Assembly (NCBI GenBank): GCA_041389885.1
Contig: JAWKRB010000022.1
Span: forward strand, 62,001 to 126,000
DNA from: JAWKRB01 sp041389885
Lineage (GTDB): Bacteria > Myxococcota_A > Polyangia > Polyangiales > Ga0077539
Reading direction: 5' to 3'
DNA: 64,000 nucleotides
Positions 1 through 13,110 of the stretch are shown piece by piece. The position numbers were made by a program, and so were the translations under genes. The notes under the pieces are model-generated. The model was not told the origin of the DNA, made no database searches, and saw nothing but the letters and a program-made list of their open reading frames with translations. The first letter of the stretch is position 1. Each line of letters begins with the position of its first letter.

Positions 1-872
1 GAGGCGTAGAGCTCAAGGGCGCCCAGGCGGCCTCGCAGCGGCGCGCTGACGCGGAGCGCCGCGCGCCGCTGCTCGCTGAAGGGGCCGTCGGTGGGCTGCC
101 CCGCGACGCCCGCGATGCCCCTGCGGCGAAAGCCCGCGAGGAGCTGCGCGCAGGGGCGCTCGGCGCTGGGGCCGTCGCCGAGGCAGAAGCGCGCCAGGAC
201 GTCGACGGCGTTGGCGCGGTTGTTGGCGCGGGTGGTGACGGCGTCGTCGCCGGGGTCGTCGGTGCCCCGGGTGTCGTAGAAGGGGAAGTCGCCCTCGGTG
301 CCCCGGTACGACAGCGCGAAGAGCCCCTGCACCCCCGCCGCGCGGGCGGCGACGAAGACCCCGGCTCGACGGGCGAAGAACGACCCCAGGCCCGCGCCGA
401 CCCAGGTCGTGGGGCGCGCCGGGACGCGTCGGGTGGTGAATTCCACCGCGCCCGCGAGGCCGCCGGAGCCGAAGCGCAGGGGCAGCGCGCCCCGGTAGAC
501 CTCGGCGCGCTCGAGCATCGCCGGCGGCAGGAGCGCGGGGTCGACGTCGTCGCCCGCGGCGGAGTTCAGCACCACGCCGTCGAGGGCCAGGAGCACGTGC
601 GCCGCGGGGGCGCCTCGGAGCGACAAGCGCTGAGGCGCGAAGCCGTCGCCCGACCGGCGGAGCTGTAGGCCCGGCGCCTCCAAGAGGAGCTCCGCGACGG
701 ACTCGGCGCTGCGGCCGCGGGCTCTCAGGTCGACGCTCGTCACGAAGGCCGCGCCGCCCTCGGCGCGGGCGCCGTCCGCGGCCGAGCCGTCACCGCGCAC
801 AACGACTTGTCCTGCAGGGGTTTGTGACGCAACGAGGCCCGCGCGCAGGGCGAGCGCGAGGGCGAGGCACAT
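1..872 (-). CDS. TonB-dependent receptor, N-terminal part (cut by window edge)
   Basis: Outer-membrane receptor of the TonB-dependent family, which imports ligands such as siderophores, cobalamin or sugars using ExbBD-TonB energy. Reading the minus strand from an ATG at 872 gives a hydrophobic signal peptide (MCLALALALALRAGLVASQ), then a plug domain. It contains the classic plug pattern: a run ending in SVAELLLEAPGLQLRR, then SLRGAPAAHVLLALDGV, then LERAEVYRGALPLRFGSGGLAGAVEF. Barrel strands follow, and the frame stays open to base 1, so about 290 residues are visible of a protein normally 600-900 long. The plug starts almost directly after the signal peptide and a short Ala/Gly linker. Substrate unknown. 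The gene is divergent from the diguanylate cyclase gene, with 81 bp between the two start codons. Confidence 0.85.
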   Translation of the reverse strand, partial: MCLALALALRAGLVASQTPAGQVVVRGDGSAADGARAEGGAAFVTSVDLRARGRSAESVAELLLEAPGLQLRRSGDGFAPQRLSLRGAPAAHVLLALDGVVLNSAAGDDVDPALLPPAMLERAEVYRGALPLRFGSGGLAGAVEFTTRRVPARPTTWVGAGLGSFFARRAGVFVAARAAGVQGLFALSYRGTEGDFPFYDTRGTDDPGDDAVTTRANNRANAVDVLARFCLGDGPSAERPCAQLLAGFRRRGIAGVAGQPTDGPFSEQRRAALRVSAPLRGRLGALELYA

Positions 873-953
873 CGACGGCGCGCGGCGCGGCACGGGGGAT
901 TGAACGTTCTAACTGATTGCGCGGTCGCCGAGGCTCCGGCACGCTGCGGAGCG

Positions 954-2393
954 ATGCGGACCGTGCTTGTGGTGAGCGATGACGGCGCCCTTCGCTCGAC
1001 GCTCGCCTCGGCGCTCGAGGCCGAGGGTTGGACGGTCAGTCAGTCCTCCTCGGGCGAGCTCGGGGTGCAGCACGCCTTCGCGACCTCTCCCGACCTCCTG
1101 ATCGCGCAGATCGACATGAGCGGGGTGACGGGGCTCCAGCTGTGCCAGCTCGTGCGCGGCGACCCCTCCATGGCGCACATGCGCGTGGTGCTCGTCGGCG
1201 CGAGCGGCGACCGGCGGGCGCGGTTCGTGGCGCGGCGCTCGGGGGCCGACGCGCTGCTCGACGCGCGAGACCTCGACGCGCTGGTGGCCACCGCGCGTCG
1301 CTTCGCGCCCGACGCCGAGGAGGTCGAGCCCTTCGCGCGCAAGCCCCGCGAGGCGATTCGCGAGAGCTCCATCCCCCGGCGGCTGTCGTCGCTGCTGGAG
1401 CAGGCGCTCTTCGAGGCGATGGTGACGAGCGAGCTGCGCGCCATCGCGTTCGACGCGCGGGACATGGACGCGCTCTTCGGCAGCCTCGCGCGGCTCCTCT
1501 CGGAGCTCATCGCGTACGAGTGGCTGGCGATCTCGGTGAACCGCGGCGAGATGAAGCACACCTGGCTCCACCAGCGCGCGGGCGACCCCGAGCAGGGGCA
1601 CGCCGACGTCGCCTCGTCGCTCGGGCTGAACGCTCAGGAGGCGGCCTTCGTGCGGGTGATCTCCGAGGAGGTGCCCGCCGAGGCCGGGGAGGGGGGCGTG
1701 GTGCGCGCGCACGCGCTGCAGCTGCACGGGCGGATCCTCGGCCGGCTGACGGTGCGGCTGGCGACGCCGAGGCCCACGCAGGACGACGCGACGGTGCTCG
1801 CCCTCGCGGCGCGCGAGGTGGCGCTGCCGCTCCACGCCGTGATGCTGATGGAGGAGACCGGGCGGCTGGCCTCGACCGACATGCTCACGGGCCTGGCGAA
1901 CCGGCGCATCGCCACCGAGGCGCTCTCGCGAGAGCTCGAGTCCCGCGACCGGCGCCCTCGCGCGGTGGGCGTCGCGCTGGTCGACGTCGATTTCTTCAAG
2001 CGCATCAACGACCGCCACGGCCACTCGTCGGGCGACCGCGCGCTGCAGCACGTCGCGCAGGTGCTCTTGAACACCGCGCGCACCGGCGACCTCTTCGCGC
2101 GATGGGGAGGCGAGGAGTTCCTCGTGCTGCTCTCGAACGTGAGCGACGAGGGCGCGAGGGTCGCCGCCGAGCGGATCCGCCGGGCGCTCGCCGCGCAGCC
2201 CGTCGAGCTCGAGGGCGGCACGGCCGTGCCGTTGACGGTGTCGGTGGGCGTGGCGCTGGGGCGGGGCCGTGGGATGGACGCCGTCCTCGAGGCGGCAGAC
2301 GCCGCGCTCTACGCCGCCAAGGCGCGCGGGCGAAACCAGGTGGTGATGGAAGACGAGCTCACCCCCGAGGAGCTCAGCGCCGCGGAGCGCTGA
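954..2393 (+). CDS. Diguanylate cyclase with degenerate receiver domain (REC-GAF-like-GGDEF)
   Basis: Predicted to make cyclic di-GMP from two GTP. From the ATG at 954 (chosen over an upstream TTG at 900 because the receiver fold starts right at MRTVLVVSDDG) it has 479 residues. Residues 1-120 resemble a response-regulator receiver with the acidic pair D9-D10, but the phosphoacceptor position in PDLLIAQIDMSG is Gln52, not Asp, and the conserved Lys near GADALLDA is missing. Residues about 165-300 look like a GAF-type sensor. Residues about 320-475 are a GGDEF domain with intact GGEEF active site (385-389) and an RTGD product-inhibition I-site (376-379), five residues ahead of it. The cyclase should be active and feedback-inhibited, but not controlled by ordinary receiver phosphorylation. 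It converges on dnaE, with 8 bp between the stop codons. Confidence 0.9.
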   Translation: MRTVLVVSDDGALRSTLASALEAEGWTVSQSSSGELGVQHAFATSPDLLIAQIDMSGVTGLQLCQLVRGDPSMAHMRVVLVGASGDRRARFVARRSGADALLDARDLDALVATARRFAPDAEEVEPFARKPREAIRESSIPRRLSSLLEQALFEAMVTSELRAIAFDARDMDALFGSLARLLSELIAYEWLAISVNRGEMKHTWLHQRAGDPEQGHADVASSLGLNAQEAAFVRVISEEVPAEAGEGGVVRAHALQLHGRILGRLTVRLATPRPTQDDATVLALAAREVALPLHAVMLMEETGRLASTDMLTGLANRRIATEALSRELESRDRRPRAVGVALVDVDFFKRINDRHGHSSGDRALQHVAQVLLNTARTGDLFARWGGEEFLVLLSNVSDEGARVAAERIRRALAAQPVELEGGTAVPLTVSVGVALGRGRGMDAVLEAADAALYAAKARGRNQVVMEDELTPEELSAAER

Positions 2394-2401
2394 GGGCGGG
2401 T

Positions 2402-6061
<3,660 letters not shown>

Positions 6062-6331
6062 CGGCGCCCCGGGTCGTATCACCCCGGTCCCACCGCGGCA
6101 CCTTTCCCGCGCCCCGCCCGAGGCATGGTCTGACATCCCTGTCAGGCTTTAGACATAGGGGTTTGGGCGACCTGAATCGGAGTTGAGTTCAGTTCAGCCC
6201 GATGGTACGCAACCGGCGCAACGTCGAGCGCGCGCCTCGACGGAGTATTGGGCAGCGGCTCGCTTCGCGTCGCGGCACAGAGAACGCCGCCGCGCACCGT
6301 TCAGATTCCAACCGACGACCGAAGGAGATAG

Positions 6332-7582
6332 ATGATGACCAGCGGCACGAAGATTCTTGGCACCGGGCTCGTCTCGATGATGTTCGCGATGGGCTGCGGC
6401 AGCAGCAGCACGCCGACCGGCTCCGACGCGGGCACGGGCTCAGACGTCGTCGCCACCGGCGACACCGGCGGCGGCGGCGGCGACGGCGGCACGGGCGGGG
6501 CGCTCTGCACCCCGAACGCGACCGGCGCGGCGACGACCTTCGACTACGTGATCACCACCATCGCGGTCGACGGCAACCAGACCCCGAGCGCCACCGCGCG
6601 CCCGGTGTTCGGCTTCGACCTCGACAACACCCGCTCGCCGGTGACCCGCCCCGCCGAGGGCGCGCCCCACTGCGCGCACGGCGACTTCACCTCGATGCTC
6701 GACCAGGACCAGAACGCAGACGCCATGGGCCGCCCCTGCGCCGCGGGCTCTGCGGGCTGCTCTGGCGGCGTCGACAACCAGCTCCCGGCGGTCGTCGACG
6801 CGCTCGGCCAGTTCATGGCCGGCCTCGACGTGGGCAACCTCCTCCGCGAGCAGATCAACTCGGGCAGCCTCGTGCTCCTCGCCCGCGTGTCCGACGTGAA
6901 CGGCGAGCTCGGGCCGACGCTCTGCGACGACAACGTCACCATCCGCCTCTACCTCGGCTACCCGATGTTCTCGAACTGCGCGAACATCCAGATGCCGAAC
7001 CAGATGTACGCCATCGCGGCCAGCTCCGTGATGAACCCGATGGACCCGAGCTCGGCGCTCATCCAGTTCCCGGGCTCGATCGTGAACGGCCGCCTCCGCG
7101 TGCGCCCCTCGGCCGGCATGGCCAGCCGCCCGAGCTTCTCGATCCCGCTGCCCATCTCGGGCGTCGACGGGCTCTCGCTCGACCTCTACAACACCCAGCT
7201 CCGCGTCACGATGAACGCCGACGGCACCGGCTCGAACGGCAACCTCGGCGGCGTGATCCTCAAGCGCGACCTCCTCACCGCGCTCGGCCGCGTGCCGCAG
7301 CTCATGCCCTTCCTCGCGGCGGCGGCGCCCCTCCTCGACGGCTTCGTCGACGTGGCCACGCCCCTCGGCGGCACGGGCTCGCTCTGCACCGGCATGGGCG
7401 CCAGCGGCATGGAAGAGGGCGGCATCGGCCTCGGCCTCGGGTTCACCACCGTGCGCGCGAACATCGCGAACATGGTCCTCAGCGACCGGATGACCGGCAC
7501 CTGCGGCGCGGGCACGGGCGGCGGCGGCGACGCCGGCACGGGCACCAGCGACGCGGGCACCGGCACCGGCGACGGCGGCTGA
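6332..7582 (+). CDS. Lipoprotein of unknown function
   Basis: A 416-residue secreted lipoprotein I do not recognise. The N-terminus is a signal peptide with lipobox FAMGC (lipidated Cys22). A Gly/Ser/Thr/Asp-rich linker (residues about 23-55) follows, then a globular domain of about 330 residues with four or more cysteines and the phrase GFDLDNTRSPVTRP. A second Gly/Asp-rich low-complexity tail closes the protein. The start is well supported: GAAGGAGAT lies 4-12 bases before the ATG at 6332. A second ATG follows at once. It is monocistronic, since a strong hairpin follows the stop codon. A surface-anchored or periplasmic role is inferred only from the lipobox and linker. Confidence 0.8.
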   Translation: MMTSGTKILGTGLVSMMFAMGCGSSSTPTGSDAGTGSDVVATGDTGGGGGDGGTGGALCTPNATGAATTFDYVITTIAVDGNQTPSATARPVFGFDLDNTRSPVTRPAEGAPHCAHGDFTSMLDQDQNADAMGRPCAAGSAGCSGGVDNQLPAVVDALGQFMAGLDVGNLLREQINSGSLVLLARVSDVNGELGPTLCDDNVTIRLYLGYPMFSNCANIQMPNQMYAIAASSVMNPMDPSSALIQFPGSIVNGRLRVRPSAGMASRPSFSIPLPISGVDGLSLDLYNTQLRVTMNADGTGSNGNLGGVILKRDLLTALGRVPQLMPFLAAAAPLLDGFVDVATPLGGTGSLCTGMGASGMEEGGIGLGLGFTTVRANIANMVLSDRMTGTCGAGTGGGGDAGTGTSDAGTGTGDGG

Positions 7583-7595
7583 TTCTCGCGGAACG

Positions 7596-7620
7596 GACGG
7601 GGAGGGTGCACCTCCCCGTC
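7596..7620. terminator. Bidirectional hairpin between convergent genes
   Basis: Perfect 10-bp inverted repeat (GACGGGGAGG / CCTCCCCGTC) with a 5-nt loop, 14 bp after the lipoprotein stop and 12 bp before the amtB stop on the other strand. There is no T-tract, but the stem is all-GC except two pairs and is symmetric, so it could end transcripts from both sides. Confidence 0.65.
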
Positions 7621-7631
7621 GCCCCTTCGCC

Positions 7632-8930
<1,299 letters not shown>

Positions 8931-8987
8931 CGGCGGATTGGAGCGCAAGCTCGCGCCGCGTCGGGAAAACGCGAGGTAAACAGTGCG

Positions 8988-9629
8988 CTAACGCACCCGG
9001 ACCACGACCAGCGCCGCGGCGATCTCCGCGGCGCGGCACGAGGCCAGCGCGACCTCGAGCAACGCCGCGGGCGGCGCGTCGGGGTTGCGCGCGAGGAGCC
9101 CCGCCACGGCGCCCATGCTCTGCGCGCCGAAGGCGTCGCGGCTGCCGAGCACGAAGAGGTCTCCGCGCTGCAGCCGCTCGGTCGAGATCAGCAGTCCGCC
9201 GCGGAGGATGCCCGGCGAGCGCTGGGCGTTGTTCAGCAGGCGCTTGGGCTCGGCGCCGCGCGCGCGAAAGACCCGCATGCCCGACGAGATCGCCACCTCG
9301 AACACGCTGTCGTGGCAGAGCACCCCGACGATCTGCGCGTCGAGGGGGAGGTTGGGCTCGACCAGGGCGCTCTGCGCGCGCACGAGCGCCTGCGCGCCCG
9401 CGCCCACCGCGCGCTGCACCCGCATGGCGTCGAGGGGGCCGTCGTCTGAGACCGCCACCGACTCGAAGGCGCGGGCGACCACGTCGGTGACGTGCGACCA
9501 CATGCGGGGAGGGGCGAGGGGGCTCACCACCACCCAGCCGCGGCCGCGGTCGAAGGGGTGAACGATGTCCTTGGTGAGCGCCGCGCCGCGGAGCTTCGAG
9601 GGAGAGGAGCCGAGGGCGACGTCGAGCAT
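8988..9629 (-). CDS. Degenerate PP2C-like protein (probable pseudophosphatase)
   Basis: 213 residues. The overall pattern fits the core and C-terminal half of a PP2C-type phosphatase. There is a helix rich in Ala (AGAQALVRAQSAL), then strands LDAQIVGVLCHDSVFEVAISSGMRVF matching the usual 'l.va.vGDSRvy' segment. Then comes LQRGDLFVLGSRDAFG matching 'l.pGD.lLLcSDGL', and a final strand AALVVVRVR. The metal-binding Asp residues expected in the DGmGG, GDSR, SDGL and DN motifs are all replaced, so catalysis is unlikely. The gene is 16 bp downstream of rel on the same strand, so a link to stringent-response control is possible but only inferred. The fold assignment is by pattern and could be wrong. 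Confidence 0.5.
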   Translation of the reverse strand: MLDVALGSSPSKLRGAALTKDIVHPFDRGRGWVVVSPLAPPRMWSHVTDVVARAFESVAVSDDGPLDAMRVQRAVGAGAQALVRAQSALVEPNLPLDAQIVGVLCHDSVFEVAISSGMRVFRARGAEPKRLLNNAQRSPGILRGGLLISTERLQRGDLFVLGSRDAFGAQSMGAVAGLLARNPDAPPAALLEVALASCRAAEIAAALVVVRVR

Positions 9630-9645
9630 CGGAGGGGCGATCAGC

Positions 9646-11793
9646 TTACACCCGCTCGACGGAGAGCACGCCGTTGAGCTTCTGGATCGAGCGGATCACG
9701 CCCTTCAGCGAGTTCAGGTCGGTGACCGTGAACGAGAAGAGGTTGGTCGCCCGGTCTCGCTCGGCGGCCCGGCAGATGGCCTCTTCGATGTTCATCCCGC
9801 ACTTGGAGAAGGTGGTCCCCACGTCGGCGAGGATGCCCGGGCGGTTGGCGGTGATCACCCGCAGGCACACCGAGCGGGCGACCTTGGCGCCGCTCTTCCA
9901 CTCGACCTTGACCTTGCGCTCGGGGTCGGTCTCGAGGCCCTTGTCGCAGTTGCGCCGGTGCACGGTGATCCCCCGACCGCGGGAGATGAACCCGAGGATC
10001 TCGTCGCCCGGCAGCGGCGTGCAGCACTTGGCGAAGCGCACGAGGATGTCGGAGTGGCCCGACACCAGGATCCCCGCGGAGTCTTTCCCCGTGACCTTGC
10101 GTACGACCTTCTCGAGCACGTTCTCGGTGATGTCGGGCGGCGGCTTGCTCTCCGGCGGCGCGATCGCGCCCACGGCGTCATCAATGGTGACCTTGCCGTA
10201 CCCGAGCTGCACGAGCAGGTCCTCCACCGAGTTCGCCTTGCACGCCTCGACGGCGCGCGAGACCGCCCCGGTCTTCACGACCTTGTTGTACGAGAGCCCG
10301 CGGGCGTGCAGCGCGCGGTCAAAGAGCTCGCGCCCCAGCTTCAGCGCCTGCTCGCGCTGCTCGGTGCGGAGGTACGCACGGATCTTTCCGCGCGCGCGGG
10401 AGGTCTCGGCGAACTCGAGCCAGTCCTTGGTGGGGTGGCGGTTGCTCTCGGTGATGATCTCGATCACGTCGCCGGAGTGCAGCTGGTAGCGCAGCGGCAC
10501 GATGGCGCCGTTCACCCGCGCGCCCGCGCAGTGGCTGCCGACGTCGCTGTGCACCGCGAAGGCGAAATCGATGGGCGTCGCCCCGCGCGGAAAGACCCGC
10601 ACGTCGCCCTTCGGGGTGAACACGTAGATCTCGTCTTGAAACAGCTCGAGGCGCACGCCGTCGAGGAAGTCTTGTGGGTCCTTGAGCTCCTTCTGCCACT
10701 CCATCAGCTCGCGGAGCCAGTGAAAGCGCTGCGCGTCGCGGCTGTCGGTGCCCGTGCGACCCCGCTCCTTGTACTTCCAGTGCGCGGCGATGCCGAGCTC
10801 GGCGACGCGGTGCATCTCGGCGGTGCGGATCTGCACCTCGACCCGCTCCTGCTCCGGCCCGAAGAGGGTCGTGTGCAGCGACTGGTACATGTTGGGCTTC
10901 GGCAGCGCGATGTAGTCTTTGAAGCGCCCGGGGAGCGGGGTGAACATCCCGTGCACCACCCCCAGGCTCGCGTAGCAGTCGGCGACGCTCTCGACGATCA
11001 CCCGGAACGCGATGATGTCGTAGACCTGCTCGAACTCGCACTTGCTCGCGCGCATCTTTCGCCAGATCGAGTAGACGTGCTTGATGCGCCCCTTCACGTC
11101 GGCGTTGAAGCCCGCCTCGGCGAGGCGCGACTTGATGAGCTGAGTGGTCCCGTCGATGTACTTCTCCCGCGACGCGACGAGGGTCTCGACGCGCTGGGTG
11201 AGCTCGGCGAAGCGGTCGGGCTCAAGGTGCTTGAAGGAGAGGTCTTCGAGCTCAGACTTCATCCACGCGATGCCCAGGCGGTTCGCCAGCGGCGCGTAGA
11301 TCTCGCTGGTCTCCCGCGCGATGCGCTCCTGCGACTCGGGCTTCATGTGGCCGAGGGTGCGCATGTTGTCGAGGCGGTCGGCGAGCTTCACCAGGAGCAC
11401 CCGGATGTCCTTCGCCATGTGCAGGAGCATCTTGCGAAAGCTCTCGGCCTGCCGGTCCTCCTTGGACGTGAAGTTGAACTGCGAGAGCTTGGTCACCCCG
11501 TCGACGAGGAACATCATCTCCTCGCCGAACTCGGCCTTCACCTCGTCGAGGGTCGCCGTGGTGTCTTCGACCGTGTCGTGCAGCAGCGACGCGATGATCG
11601 ACGCCGTGTCGAGGCGCAGCTCGGTGATGATCTTCGCGACGGCGATGGGGTGCGTGAAGTAGGGCTCGCCGCTCTTGCGGAGCTGCCCCTCGTGGTGCCG
11701 CATCCCGAACTGATACGCGCGCCGAATGAGATCGACGTCCGCCTCGGGGTGGTAGCTCGTCACGCGCTGGATCAAGTCTTCGAGCGCCTGCAT
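9646..11793 (-). CDS. rel: Bifunctional (p)ppGpp synthetase/hydrolase
   Basis: Stringent-response enzyme that makes and degrades (p)ppGpp, 715 residues. Domains in order: HD hydrolase with intact HDTVEDT motif (residues 72-78); RelA/SpoT synthetase with RFKD at 290-293, the basic variant typical of bifunctional Rel rather than the EFDD of RelA; TGS domain (about 390-450, IYVFTPKGDVRVFPRGATP); a zinc-finger-like region with adjacent cysteines (FAKCCTPLPGDEI); and a C-terminal ACT domain (about 645-715, VCLRVITANRPGILADVG). The start at 11793 (MQALEDLIQRV) is preceded by AGAGGGA at good spacing. A PP2C-like gene follows directly, and a small membrane-protein gene is divergent upstream with a 47-bp gap. 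Confidence 0.96.
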   Translation of the reverse strand: MQALEDLIQRVTSYHPEADVDLIRRAYQFGMRHHEGQLRKSGEPYFTHPIAVAKIITELRLDTASIIASLLHDTVEDTTATLDEVKAEFGEEMMFLVDGVTKLSQFNFTSKEDRQAESFRKMLLHMAKDIRVLLVKLADRLDNMRTLGHMKPESQERIARETSEIYAPLANRLGIAWMKSELEDLSFKHLEPDRFAELTQRVETLVASREKYIDGTTQLIKSRLAEAGFNADVKGRIKHVYSIWRKMRASKCEFEQVYDIIAFRVIVESVADCYASLGVVHGMFTPLPGRFKDYIALPKPNMYQSLHTTLFGPEQERVEVQIRTAEMHRVAELGIAAHWKYKERGRTGTDSRDAQRFHWLRELMEWQKELKDPQDFLDGVRLELFQDEIYVFTPKGDVRVFPRGATPIDFAFAVHSDVGSHCAGARVNGAIVPLRYQLHSGDVIEIITESNRHPTKDWLEFAETSRARGKIRAYLRTEQREQALKLGRELFDRALHARGLSYNKVVKTGAVSRAVEACKANSVEDLLVQLGYGKVTIDDAVGAIAPPESKPPPDITENVLEKVVRKVTGKDSAGILVSGHSDILVRFAKCCTPLPGDEILGFISRGRGITVHRRNCDKGLETDPERKVKVEWKSGAKVARSVCLRVITANRPGILADVGTTFSKCGMNIEEAICRAAERDRATNLFSFTVTDLNSLKGVIRSIQKLNGVLSVERV

Positions 11794-11840
11794 ACCGTCC
11801 CTCTTGTCTATGCCTTCCCTCACCCCGCGGCAACCGGCGT

Positions 11841-12272
11841 GTGACGTCGGTGGTACGATCCCGCGACGTGTTCAGGTCGCAGCTCGACATGCTCCGGGCC
11901 CGCACCAGCCCCCAGACCCGACGGGTGCTGGGCGCGCTGTCGATGATCCTGGCGGTCTGGGTCGCGACGCACCAGCTCCGCGGCGCCGCCACCCGCGAGG
12001 TCGAGGTGCGCGTGCCCCTGCGGGCGCTCTCGGCGCGGGGCACGGTGCGCGGGGTGACGGTGTCGTTTCGCCGCGGCGACGAGGTGATGCGCTCGCTCTC
12101 CCAGCGCTGGCCCCACGCGCCCGACGAGATGGTCGCGCGGGTGTCGCTCCCCGAGGGCCCTTGCGACGCCGAGGTCACCGTCGAGCGCGACGCCTTGCTG
12201 CTCCAGCGCACCACCGCGGTCGAGGTGCGCGCCGACGAGGCGTTGCGGCTCAGGGCGCCCGACCCGCTATAG
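11841..12272 (+). CDS. Small single-pass membrane protein, unknown
   Basis: About 143 residues if started at the GTG at 11841; a GTG at 11868 or an ATG at 11889 are equally possible, as no ribosome site is visible. A short basic N-terminus (MLRARTSPQTRR) leads into one membrane helix (VLGALSMILAVWVATHQL). About 95 residues of mostly beta-type sequence with many charged residues follow, presumably outside the inner membrane. The topology resembles a one-anchor periplasmic domain such as the YbbR type, but I cannot assign a family. Divergent from rel, and its stop overlaps the stop of the convergent lipoprotein gene by 6 bp. Confidence 0.6.
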   Translation: MTSVVRSRDVFRSQLDMLRARTSPQTRRVLGALSMILAVWVATHQLRGAATREVEVRVPLRALSARGTVRGVTVSFRRGDEVMRSLSQRWPHAPDEMVARVSLPEGPCDAEVTVERDALLLQRTTAVEVRADEALRLRAPDPL

Positions 12273-13100
12273 GTCCAGGCGGCGGTACTCCGACGCCGAG
12301 GTGAAGTCGGGGTTGAGCTCCCCGTCGGTCGAGGTGATCCGCGCGACCTCGCCGTAGCACTCGGCCATCCAGAGGTACTGAATGCGCCGCGCCCCCGACC
12401 CCGAGGGGAACCGCTGGGTGACCTCGACCCGCACCCGCAGCGCGTCGGTGAAGGTGATCGCCGGGGTGCGCACCTCGCCCCGCGCGTCGACGACCACCAG
12501 GTAGCGGTCCTGCGAGGCGACGGGGAGGCGCTCGACGGTGGCGTCAGGGCGCGTGCGGGTCTCGACGGTCCAGGTCGCGCCGACCCTCAGCGGAAAGCGC
12601 AGGATCTCCACCGGCGACTCGTACACCACGCTCGTGCCCGCCGACTCGGCCGCGCCCACCACCCCCAGGAGCTCCACGGCGGCGTCACCCGCGCGGTACA
12701 CCCCGAGGTCGCTGCGCCGCGGGTCGAGGGCCGCGGCGTACTGCGCGGTGGGAAAGGTCGCCGCGAACCACTGCCCCTCGGCGCGCTGCAGCGAGAGCGT
12801 GACCCGGTCGCCCGCGGGGCTGGAGAAGTCCCAGCGACGTCGGCCGTTGCCGGCGTCGACGCCGCGGGTGTCGACGGGCGCCGCCGTGCCCGAGGGGTTC
12901 GTGCGGTAGCGCACCTCGACGCCGGGGGCGAAGACCACCTCGTCGCGCGCGATGACCCCGTCGAAGTTGGGGCGACACGCCACCCCGCCGCTGTCTGGCA
13001 GCGTGATGAAGCCCCCATCGGTGGGCGTCGGGAGCCGGGGCTCAACGGTCTCGGCCGCGCAGGCCGCGGTGCACACGATCAGGAGGGCCGCGCGTCGCAT
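12267..13100 (-). CDS. Putative lipoprotein, paralogue of the 15677-16585 protein
   Basis: 277 residues, secreted (MRRAALLIVCTAAC lipobox-like start). Function unknown. After a short Pro/Asp linker comes CRPNFDGVIARDEV, which looks like the second half of an EF-hand loop (N.DG.I...E). A beta-rich domain follows with WDFSSPAGD, LGVYRAGDAAVELLGVV and LRFPLRVGATW, ending in ASEYRRLDL. The same landmarks in the same order appear in the protein encoded at 15677-16585, so the two are paralogues. ATG 13100 is chosen because GAGGTGA lies just upstream; a GTG at 13109 is possible. It is the last gene of a four-gene operon, 10 bp after the outer-membrane protein gene. Confidence 0.75.
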   Translation of the reverse strand: MRRAALLIVCTAACAAETVEPRLPTPTDGGFITLPDSGGVACRPNFDGVIARDEVVFAPGVEVRYRTNPSGTAAPVDTRGVDAGNGRRRWDFSSPAGDRVTLSLQRAEGQWFAATFPTAQYAAALDPRRSDLGVYRAGDAAVELLGVVGAAESAGTSVVYESPVEILRFPLRVGATWTVETRTRPDATVERLPVASQDRYLVVVDARGEVRTPAITFTDALRVRVEVTQRFPSGSGARRIQYLWMAECYGEVARITSTDGELNPDFTSASEYRRLDL

Positions 13101-13110
13101 GGTCGTCACC

